From Acidobacteriota bacterium (GTDB lineage: Bacteria; Acidobacteriota; Vicinamibacteria; Vicinamibacterales; JAFNAJ01), in NCBI GenBank assembly GCA_023384575.1, contig JAHDVP010000032.1:22758-64876 (forward strand): a stretch of 42,119 bases of DNA, given 5' to 3'. The first letter of the stretch is position 1; each line of letters begins with the position of its first letter. The notes under the pieces were generated by a model. It was not told where the DNA came from, searched no databases, and worked only from the letters and a program-made list of their open reading frames with translations. The translations under genes and the position numbers were made by a program. Shown here in pieces: positions 32,654 to 38,738 of this stretch.

Positions 32654-34158
32654 CCTCGTCGGCGTTTCCCTCGCAGGCCGGCGCGCCCGCCGCGCCGGTC
32701 GTGGTCGTCGGCGCGGGCATCGCCGGCCTCGCAACCGCCTACGAGCTCGGCCGCCAGGGCCTGGCCGTCCGCCTGGCCGAAGCCGGACCGCGCGCGGGCG
32801 GCGTCATCCTCACCGAGCGGATCGATGGGTTCCTGATCGATGCGGGCCCCGACTCGCTCATCGCGCAGAAGCCGGCCGCGCTCGAGCTGTGCCGGGAGCT
32901 CGGACTCGGCGACCGCATCCAGACGACGCTCGAGCCACGCACCGCGTTCATCCTGCGCGGCGACCGGCTCCACCCGTTGCCGGAAGCTTCGGTGATGGGG
33001 ATCCCGACCCGGATGCTGCCGCTCGCCACGGCCTCCCTCTTCTCGTGGACGGGCAAGCTCCGCATGGGGCTCGACCTCGTGCTGCCGCGACCGGGCGGCG
33101 ACTCCCCTGCCGACGAGTCGATTGGCGCCTTCATGCGACGGCGGTTCGGCAACGAGGCCGTCGAGTACCTGGCCGAACCGCTGCTGGCCGGCATCCACTC
33201 GGGCGATGTCGACGCGTTGTCCATGCTCAAGCTCTTCCCGCGGCTCATCGAAGCCGAGCGCACGCATCGGAGCCTCATCCTCGCGTTCCGCCGCATGCGC
33301 GCGCAGCCGTCGGCCGATGGGCTCTTCCGGTCGCTTCCCGGCGGCATCGGCGAGCTCGTCGACACGCTCGTCGCCGCGCTCCCGGCGGGAACGCTCGAGA
33401 CGGGCCGCGCCGTCGCCCGCATCGAGCGTCGCCCGCCGTTTCATGGCCTGACCGCACCGTACGACGTCGTGATGCGCGACGGCGAGCGATGGCCGGCCGC
33501 CGCCGTCGTCATCTCGACGCCGGCGCACGGCGCCGCCCCCCTGCTCGACGAGCTGGCGCCCTCGGTGGCCGAGCGCTGCCGCGAGGTGCCGTACGTGTCG
33601 TCGGCGACCGTCGCGTTGTGCTACCGCCGGAGCGACATCGCGCATCCCCTGCGCGGCAGCGGGTTCGTCGTCCCGAAGGTCGAGCGTCAGGTCGGCATCA
33701 TGGCCGCGTCGTTCGTCTCGTCGAAGTGGCCGGGACGCGCGCCGGAAGGCTTCGCCATGCTGCGCGCGTTTCTTGGCGGCGCTCGCAGCCCGGCGCTGCT
33801 CGATCGCGACGACGCCGAGCTCGTCGCCCTCGCGCACGGCGACCTCGCGCGTCTCCTGGGCATCGGCGCGCCACCGGTGCTCGCCCGGCTCTATCGCTGG
33901 CCGCAGTCGAACGCGCAGCACGTCGTGGGCCACCTCGAGCGGTTGGCCGCCATCGAACGCGATCTCGCCGACACACCGGGCCTGTTCGTCACGAGCAGCG
34001 GGTTCCGCAGCACGGGGATCACCGACTGCGTGGCCGACGGCCGAGCGGTGGCGCGGGAGGTCGCACGCTGGCTGGCGGCGACCGGCTCGCGACCGCCGGC
34101 CGAACCAACACCCAACAGCCAACACCCGACAACCCGGCCCCCCACCCCCTACCCGTGA
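32650..34158 (+). CDS. hemG: FAD-dependent protoporphyrinogen/coproporphyrinogen oxidase (HemG/HemY type)
   Basis: 502 residues. The dinucleotide motif VVVVGAGIAGLATAYELGRQG (17-37) is followed by GGVILTERIDGFLIDAGPDSL, the usual start of this family. Also seen: PLLAGIHSGDVDALSM, FRSLPGGIGELVDTL and, near the end, FVTSSGFRSTGITDCVADG (FAD contact). It catalyses the late oxidation step of haem synthesis; whether the substrate is protoporphyrinogen IX or coproporphyrinogen III cannot be told from sequence alone. ATG 32650 overlaps the hemE end. The last about 20 residues (Pro/Thr/Asn-rich tail) are encoded by a heptamer array. Confidence 0.94.
   Translation: MTSSAFPSQAGAPAAPVVVVGAGIAGLATAYELGRQGLAVRLAEAGPRAGGVILTERIDGFLIDAGPDSLIAQKPAALELCRELGLGDRIQTTLEPRTAFILRGDRLHPLPEASVMGIPTRMLPLATASLFSWTGKLRMGLDLVLPRPGGDSPADESIGAFMRRRFGNEAVEYLAEPLLAGIHSGDVDALSMLKLFPRLIEAERTHRSLILAFRRMRAQPSADGLFRSLPGGIGELVDTLVAALPAGTLETGRAVARIERRPPFHGLTAPYDVVMRDGERWPAAAVVISTPAHGAAPLLDELAPSVAERCREVPYVSSATVALCYRRSDIAHPLRGSGFVVPKVERQVGIMAASFVSSKWPGRAPEGFAMLRAFLGGARSPALLDRDDAELVALAHGDLARLLGIGAPPVLARLYRWPQSNAQHVVGHLERLAAIERDLADTPGLFVTSSGFRSTGITDCVADGRAVAREVARWLAATGSRPPAEPTPNSQHPTTRPPTPYP
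34104..34152. repeat. Heptamer array in the 3' end of hemG
   Basis: ACCAACA, CCCAACA, GCCAACA, CCCGACA, ACCCGGC, CCCCCAC, CCCCTAC in register. Translated as the C-terminal tail of HemG, which lies after the last conserved family motif. Confidence 0.8.
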
Positions 34159-34163
34159 CCGTC

Positions 34164-35072
34164 ATGAAACCCATCCACATCATCGGCGTGCCGCTCGACC
34201 TCGGCGCCGGCCGCCGCGGCGTCGACATGGGCCCCTCGGCGCTGCGCATCGCGGGCATCGACGAACGCGTGCGCCAGCTCGGGCACCCGCTCGTCGACGC
34301 CGGCGACCTCGCGTCGCCCACACAGGAGACCCGCGAGGTCGGCCACCCGCGCAAGAAGTACATCGACGAGATCGCGGCCGTCTGCCAGCGGCTCTTCGAC
34401 ACGAGCCTCGCCGCGCTTCAATCGGGCGGCCTGCCCGTGGTGCTCGGCGGCGATCACAGCCTCGCCGCGGGTTCGGTCGCCGCCACGGCGGCGTTCGCGC
34501 GAGCCCAGGACAAGCCCATCGGCCTGCTCTGGGTCGACGCCCACGGCGACATGAACACGCCCGAGAGCAGCGAGTCGGGCAACGTGCACGGGATGCCGCT
34601 CGCGGCGCTGCTCGGCCGGGAGCCGCAGGAACTTGCCGGCCTCGGAGGGTTCGCGCCGAAGGTGCGCCCGGAACGCACGGTGCTCGTCGGGATCCGCAAC
34701 CTCGACGACCGCGAGAAGGAGATCGTCCGGGCGGCGGGCGTCCACGTGTTCACGATGAAGGACATCGACCGGCTGGGGCTCGCCGCCGTGACCGAACAGG
34801 CGCTGACCATCGCCACGCGCGGCACCGCCGGCCTGCACGTCTCGTTCGACCTCGACGTGTGCGACCCGACCATCGCCCCCGGCGTCGGGACGCCCGTCAA
34901 GGGCGGTCTCGACTACCGCGAGGCGCACATGCTGATGGAGATGGTGGCCGACACCGAAGCCCTGCTCGCCCTCGACATCGTCGAGGTCAACCCGGTGCTC
35001 GACGTTCAGAACCAGACGGCCATGCTCGGCACCGAACTCGTACTGTCGGCGCTCGGTCAGGAGATTCTGTAG
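34164..35072 (+). CDS. rocF: Arginase (ureohydrolase family)
   Basis: 302 residues. It hydrolyses arginine to ornithine and urea with two Mn ions. Ligand motifs: GGDHS (95-99, His 98), DAHGDMN (125-131: Asp 125, His 127, Asp 129) and SFDLDVCDP (227-235: Asp 229, Asp 231). SGNVHGMPL (138-146) is typical of arginase rather than agmatinase. The start ATG 34164 is 5 bases after the hemG stop; an in-frame GTG at 34155 is also possible. It is probably co-transcribed with hemE-hemG, without an evident pathway link. Confidence 0.95.
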   Translation: MKPIHIIGVPLDLGAGRRGVDMGPSALRIAGIDERVRQLGHPLVDAGDLASPTQETREVGHPRKKYIDEIAAVCQRLFDTSLAALQSGGLPVVLGGDHSLAAGSVAATAAFARAQDKPIGLLWVDAHGDMNTPESSESGNVHGMPLAALLGREPQELAGLGGFAPKVRPERTVLVGIRNLDDREKEIVRAAGVHVFTMKDIDRLGLAAVTEQALTIATRGTAGLHVSFDLDVCDPTIAPGVGTPVKGGLDYREAHMLMEMVADTEALLALDIVEVNPVLDVQNQTAMLGTELVLSALGQEIL

Positions 35073-35094
35073 GGTGTGGGCCTTCGGCCTTCAC

Positions 35095-35178
35095 TGGTCG
35101 TTGGTTCTTGGTCGGTGGTTGTTGGTGCCGCGTCAGCCAGTCGCCAGCAGCCTGTTGCCTGTAACCTGCAGCCTGTCG
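35095..35178. repeat. Period-7 degenerate repeat array, 12 units
   Basis: TGGTCGT, TGGTTCT, TGGTCGG, TGGTTGT, TGGTGCC, GCGTCAG, CCAGTCG, CCAGCAG, CCTGTTG, CCTGTAA, CCTGCAG, CCTGTCG in one register. It lies in the 388-bp gap after rocF (35073-35460). That gap also holds a GGGTCAGAGC-type palindrome (about 35186-35208) and the element at 35209-35351; I see no gene there. Confidence 0.85.
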
Positions 35179-35208
35179 CTGAGGGGGTCAGAGCTGGGCT
35201 CAGACCCT

Positions 35209-35351
35209 ACCGCAGAGGCGCGGAGACGCCGAGGTTCGCCGGTGAGGCCGCCCGGCTGCTCGCGCGGCGCCTCTCGCACAACGGCCGCTTCGCGGCCGGC
35301 AGCCGGGCGGCCACTCCGGGCGTCGCTCAGCGCTCTCTGCGGCTCTGCGGT
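35209..35351. repeat. 143-bp element with inverted octamer-repeat ends
   Basis: The left end is ACCGCAGAGGCGCGGAGACG. The reverse complement of the right end is ACCGCAGAGCCGCAGAGAG. The inner palindrome CGGCCGC-TTC-GCGGCCG is at about 35282-35298. This is the same plan as the element at 108-330. It is immediately preceded by a GGGTCAGAGC...GCTCAGACCC palindrome. Confidence 0.65.
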
Positions 35352-35460
35352 GATAGGGTGGCTTCGGAGCCGGCACCGCCTGGCTTGGCTGCTGTGGCAG
35401 GCGGACGGTAGACTGGTCAGGGTTCACATCGTTTTCGACTTTCGAGGAGGATTCGTCACG

Positions 35461-35994
35461 ATGCGCAAGCTCGCCATCAGTCTGTTCGTCGCCGGTCTCG
35501 CGTTCATGGGGTTCGGCCTCGCCGTCGCGCAGGAGCGTCAGCGCCTCAGCCCGCATGAGAAGACCGAGGGCACGGTCGACGGTGTGGCCATCTCGGTCGA
35601 GTACGGCCGGCCCTACCTGAAGGGCCGCACCATCGGCAAGGAATTGGTGCCCTTCGGCCAGGTCTGGCGCACCGGGGCCGACGAGGCCACGACGCTCGTG
35701 ACCGCGGCCACGCTCGTCTTCGGCGACGTCGAGGTACCCGCCGGCACCTACACGCTCTTCACGCTGCCGACTGAAACCGACTGGCAGCTCATCATCAACA
35801 AGCAGACGGGCCAGTGGGGCACGCGGTACGACCAGACGCAGGACTTCGCCCGCCTCCCGTTGCAGAAGCGCACTCGGGACGGTTCGCTCGAGCAGTTGAC
35901 GATCTCGATTGTCGACCACGATGGCCCGGGCGGCGCCCTGACGATCGAGTGGGGCACGTACAGCCTCAGCGCGCCGTTCACGATCAAGCGGTAG
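35461..35994 (+). CDS. DUF2911 family exported protein
   Basis: 177 residues. Signal peptide 1-23 (LFVAGLAFMGFGLAVAQ). The mature part matches DUF2911: VDGVAISVEYGRPYLKGRTI, VPFGQVWRTGADEATTLVT, VPAGTYTLFTLPTETDWQLI and the C-terminal LTIEWGTYSLSAPFTI. The function of the family is unknown. GAGGAGG lies 11 bases before the ATG at 35461 and a possible -10 (TAGACT) at 35409-35414. A strong hairpin follows the stop. Confidence 0.93.
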   Translation: MRKLAISLFVAGLAFMGFGLAVAQERQRLSPHEKTEGTVDGVAISVEYGRPYLKGRTIGKELVPFGQVWRTGADEATTLVTAATLVFGDVEVPAGTYTLFTLPTETDWQLIINKQTGQWGTRYDQTQDFARLPLQKRTRDGSLEQLTISIVDHDGPGGALTIEWGTYSLSAPFTIKR

Positions 35995-36001
35995 CCGGAC
36001 A

Positions 36002-36023
36002 GGGGCGGCCCGTCAGCCGCCCC
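36002..36023 (+). terminator. GC-rich hairpin after the DUF2911 gene
   Basis: GGGGCGGC and GCCGCCCC form a perfect 8-bp stem with a 6-base loop, 7 bases after the stop. There is no T run, so factor-independent termination is uncertain. Confidence 0.45.
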
Positions 36024-36053
36024 GCCTCCTCCACTCGAGCCAGAACCGGATCT

Positions 36054-36249
36054 CACGGGTGTTGGTGAGGCCAGGATCTGTGGAGACGACCGACACGAAT
36101 CGTCTGACCGCCCGAGACGGCTCCGGGGACCAGGGCGGTTGAACGCCAGGCGGCTCAGCCCCGGCGCGACCCGCGTGGCCAGCGGACCGCGTCGCCCTCG
36201 CAGGGCGGTCCGGTCGTCGGAACCGGGCTTGGCAGCATCAACACCCGTG
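36054..36249. repeat. 196-bp terminal-inverted-repeat element (copy A)
   Basis: The left arm CACGGGTGTTGGTGAGGCCA and the reverse complement of the right arm, CACGGGTGTTGATGCTGCCA, match over about 40 bp with mismatches. Copy B at 38574-38699 has the same plan. Copy A is exactly 70 bp longer, the extra DNA lying between two CAGGGCGGT 9-mers (36131 and 36201). It lies between convergent genes. The rest of the gap 35995-36496 shows a heptamer array (36450-36480) and no convincing gene. Confidence 0.75.
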
Positions 36250-36449
36250 GGATCCAGTATTTCGCGCGTTGATTCACGAGCACGGCGCCGCAGTTCGTCA
36301 GCGTGGTGTCGCCGCCTGGCTCACTTGGCCCCAATCCGGCATTCGGCTTGGGTTGTGCGACTACCGACCGGCGGCTACCGGCCTCCACGATGACGACCGC
36401 CATCTTCTCCGTGATCGGTGACCTCACTGGGGGTGAAGCGAAGGTCAGG

Positions 36450-36480
36450 CCGCCAGTCGCCAGCCGTCGGCCGCCAGCCA
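36450..36480. repeat. Period-7 repeat array
   Basis: CCGCCAG, TCGCCAG, CCGTCGG, CCGCCAG, just beyond the 3' end of the phytase-like gene. Confidence 0.75.
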
Positions 36481-36496
36481 GATCGTCACTTTGGGG

Positions 36497-37690
36497 TCAG
36501 CGGTCGGCCAGCAGCACGAAGGCCGTGCGCTGCCGCGGGTTGAAGTTGTCGTCGCTCGCCAGGACGAGGGTCGCGCGTCCATCGGCGAGCGGCGGTCCGA
36601 AGGCGAGCGCTTCGAAGTTGTCGAGGCGGGCTAGTTCGGGCGGCAGGCCGGGCGCGAGCTGGCCGAGATCGAGGACGAGCCTCTTCGTCACCGGCCGGTA
36701 CGTCTCACCGCGCAGTGACGGCCGCTGCGCAACGTCGGTTGCGCCGTCGAACGTCACCACATAGAGGCGGACGCGGTTGGCCGACCGACCACCCCGAGCG
36801 GCCTCGCGCACGAACGCCCGCTCGAGGGCGAGCAGTCTCCCGTCGGCCAGCGCGAGCAGTTCGACGAGGCCGTTCTCGCCCTGGTCCGGCACGAAGTCGA
36901 GCCCGTCGAATGGCAGCGCGTCGAGTGGGTACACGAACTCGCGGGCCGGGACGAACCCGCCCTCGCCCGGCACGTACTCGAGCAGCCGCGTGTGGCTTCC
37001 CTGCTCGAAGCCGGGCCGCTCGGCGTCCTGGGCGAGGGGGCCCTCGGCAGCCGTGAACAGCACATCCCCGTCGGGCGACAACGTCAGGCTCTCGAAAGCG
37101 GCGTTGTTGCGAAGCCCGCGCCTCTGTGAGCCGGCGGGCTCGGGCAGGTAGTGCTCGGGCACCGGCAACGCACCGACATACCGACCGGTGGCGTCGAACC
37201 GGTAGAGACCGGGCGGCACGCGCGGCGACGCTCCGCCGTCACCCTCGCTCGCGACGAGCCACCCGCCGCCCGGCCACCGGACCAGGCCTTCGCCGTCCAG
37301 CATCGGGGGCGCGCCAGGCTGCCCGCCGAGGTCGAGGGCTACTGCGCCTCGCGGCTCGGCCGCAAACGACGCCCCTTCACCGGCGAACGAGAAGGACACG
37401 AGGCGTGGCCGCTCGCGATCGTCGACGACGGCCATCCAGTGGCCCGTCGCCGGGTCAAACGCCAGGCCCGACACACCACCGACCCGGTCGCCATCGAGCG
37501 CCGCGTACGTCGCCCCGTGGGGGAGCACGACGGCCCCCGCGAGGTCGAGGTCGAGGAGGCCGAGCGAACGTGGCGCGCTGCGGCCCGCCGGCTCGACGAC
37601 GGGCGCGCGCTCGACCGGGGCGCAGCCGGGCACGAGGCCCAGGCAGAGCACCAGCGCGACGAGGACCCGGACGTCGACCCTTCCAGCCAT
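36497..37690 (-). CDS. Phytase-like (esterase-like activity of phytase) lipoprotein
   Basis: 397 residues. A lipoprotein signal with lipobox LVPGC (Cys about 21) follows a hydrophobic stretch LVALVLCLG. The family pattern is clear: GVSGLAFDPATGHWMAVVDDRE, DGEGLVRWPGGGWLVASEGDG, NNAAFESLTLSPDGDVLFTAAEGPL, and DNFEALAFGPPLADGRATLVLASDDNFN at the end. This family is predicted to form a beta-propeller; phytase or esterase activity is often assumed but not established. ATG 37690 is the last start before the lipoprotein signal; upstream in-frame codons come from repeats. It is divergent from the cytochrome gene. Confidence 0.9.
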   Translation of the reverse strand: MAGRVDVRVLVALVLCLGLVPGCAPVERAPVVEPAGRSAPRSLGLLDLDLAGAVVLPHGATYAALDGDRVGGVSGLAFDPATGHWMAVVDDRERPRLVSFSFAGEGASFAAEPRGAVALDLGGQPGAPPMLDGEGLVRWPGGGWLVASEGDGGASPRVPPGLYRFDATGRYVGALPVPEHYLPEPAGSQRRGLRNNAAFESLTLSPDGDVLFTAAEGPLAQDAERPGFEQGSHTRLLEYVPGEGGFVPAREFVYPLDALPFDGLDFVPDQGENGLVELLALADGRLLALERAFVREAARGGRSANRVRLYVVTFDGATDVAQRPSLRGETYRPVTKRLVLDLGQLAPGLPPELARLDNFEALAFGPPLADGRATLVLASDDNFNPRQRTAFVLLADR

Positions 37691-37715
37691 GGCGTTGCCG
37701 TTGGTATCTCTGTCA

Positions 37716-37743
37716 GCGATGAGCGGTGAGCAGTGAGCCATGA
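37716..37743. repeat. Period-7 repeat array
   Basis: GCGATGA, GCGGTGA, GCAGTGA, GCCATGA in register, just upstream of the phytase-like gene. Confidence 0.75.
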
Positions 37744-37873
37744 ATGTCACCTCGAGAATCTCGATCCACGACTCGCCATCGTCAACTTCCGCCTTGCCGC
37801 ATGACGTCGATGCGATCATCGCACGCCCCGCCATCGGGCCGCGTCCCTGAAGCCTGCAGCCTGTCATCGGTAG

Positions 37874-37895
37874 CGCCGGGGCTTCAGCCCCGGCG
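37874..37895. repeat. CGCCGGGGCT/AGCCCCGGCG palindrome (copy 3)
   Basis: Same arms as copies 1 and 2 with TC at the centre, that is, the opposite orientation. It is embedded within a heptamer array. Confidence 0.85.
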
Positions 37896-37900
37896 GTCGT

Positions 37901-37931
37901 CGCGAGGGGCTGAAGCCCGAAGCCCCTCGCG
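37901..37931. repeat. Related hairpin with CGCGAGGGGCT arms
   Basis: CGCGAGGGGCT and AGCCCCTCGCG form an 11-bp perfect stem around a 9-base loop and are followed by GCTACG, the same tail as in copy 1 of the palindrome family. It lies head-to-head with copy 3. Confidence 0.8.
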
Positions 37932-38155
37932 CTACGTCCGTAGCCTGTAGCCGGCAGCCTGCCGCCTGTAGCCTGCTGCCGGGGTTCCGGCACGGACGCG
38001 GCCCTTGCCACACCCGGGTCGGGCAGAGCGAGGGGAATATGCGCCAGTTCTGGCCACAATTTGAACGATCCTGCGCTGGTCGGACATTTGCTGCGACCCA
38101 GGATGGTCGCCGCGTGTTGGGCGGCCGCTCCCGGAGCCCCCCGGAGGAATCCGCC

Positions 38156-38563
38156 ATGAAACGCTGGGGAATCGCTGCGACGATCGTCGTGGTGGCCGTG
38201 TTGTCCGTTGCTGGCTGCATGGGCAGGCGGGCGCCGACCGGGTTCCGCCTGCCCCCGGGGGATGCGGAGGCCGGAAAGGCCGCGTTCGTCGACCTCTCCT
38301 GCCACGCCTGCCACACGGTCGAGGGCGTCGAGCTGCCGCCCCCCACCGACGCGACCGTCGTCAAGCTCGGCGGCCGCAGCATTCTGCCGCGCACGGACGG
38401 CGAGATGACGACCGACATCATCCTGCCCTCGTCGCACTATGCGCGGGGCTACCCGGCGCACGAGGTCATGGCTGACGGGAAGTCGCGGATGCCGGACTAC
38501 GCGGCGAAGATGACGGTCCGCCAGTTGGCCGACCTGGTGGCCTTCCTCCAGGGCGATCGTTGA
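38156..38563 (+). CDS. c-type cytochrome lipoprotein
   Basis: 135 residues. A TM/lipoprotein signal (IAATIVVVAVLSVAGC, Cys 21) precedes a single haem-binding site CHACH (49-53). SRMPDYA near 115 offers a possible distal Met ligand, and MTVRQLADLVAFLQ is the usual C-terminal helix. It is likely a periplasm-facing electron carrier anchored to a membrane. GGAGGA lies 7 bases before the ATG at 38156; an earlier ATG (38039) would add a leader without a signal. Its redox partner cannot be told from the neighbours. Confidence 0.92.
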   Translation: MKRWGIAATIVVVAVLSVAGCMGRRAPTGFRLPPGDAEAGKAAFVDLSCHACHTVEGVELPPPTDATVVKLGGRSILPRTDGEMTTDIILPSSHYARGYPAHEVMADGKSRMPDYAAKMTVRQLADLVAFLQGDR

Positions 38564-38573
38564 AACCGGACCT

Positions 38574-38699
38574 CATGCGTGTCGAGGAGGCCAGGCCCTG
38601 TGGAGACGACCGACACGACACGCCTGACCGCCCGAGAAGGCTCAGGGAGGCAGGGCGGTCCGGTCGTCGGAACCGGGCCTGGCAGCATCGACACGAGTG
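38574..38699. repeat. 126-bp terminal-inverted-repeat element (copy B)
   Basis: The left arm CATGCGTGTCGAGGAGGCCA and the reverse complement of the right arm, CACTCGTGTCGATGCTGCCA, match, and the inverted match continues to GACGACC on both sides (about 40 bp). The interior GACCGCCC...GGGCGGTC is also inverted. Like copy A it lies between two convergent genes (cytochrome and AAR-like), starting 10 bp after the cytochrome stop. Confidence 0.75.
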
Positions 38700-38738
38700 G
38701 GGTCTCCACTCTGGACCGGTTAGAAGAGGTCTCGGCTT

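Larger units (their letters stand above)
37851..37990. repeat. Composite repeat: heptamers flanking hairpins
   Basis: Heptamers AGCCTGC, AGCCTGT, CATCGGT (37851-37871) and AGCCTGT, AGCCGGC, AGCCTGC, CGCCTGT, AGCCTGC, TGCCGGG (37942-37983) flank two hairpins (37874-37895 and 37901-37931). The 465-bp gap between the divergent phytase-like and cytochrome genes (37691-38155) holds these repeats and no gene that I can support. Confidence 0.8.

Noticed and set aside
36155-36427. Small minus-strand open frame (about 90 codons) overlapping the TIR element
   Set aside because: Part of its translation also appears in an open frame across copy B of the element, so it is repeat sequence; it has no ribosome-binding site and no recognisable domain.
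38574-38699. Integron attC site
   Set aside because: The arms do not show the GTTRRRY/RYYYAAC core sites, and no cassette-like array or integrase is nearby.
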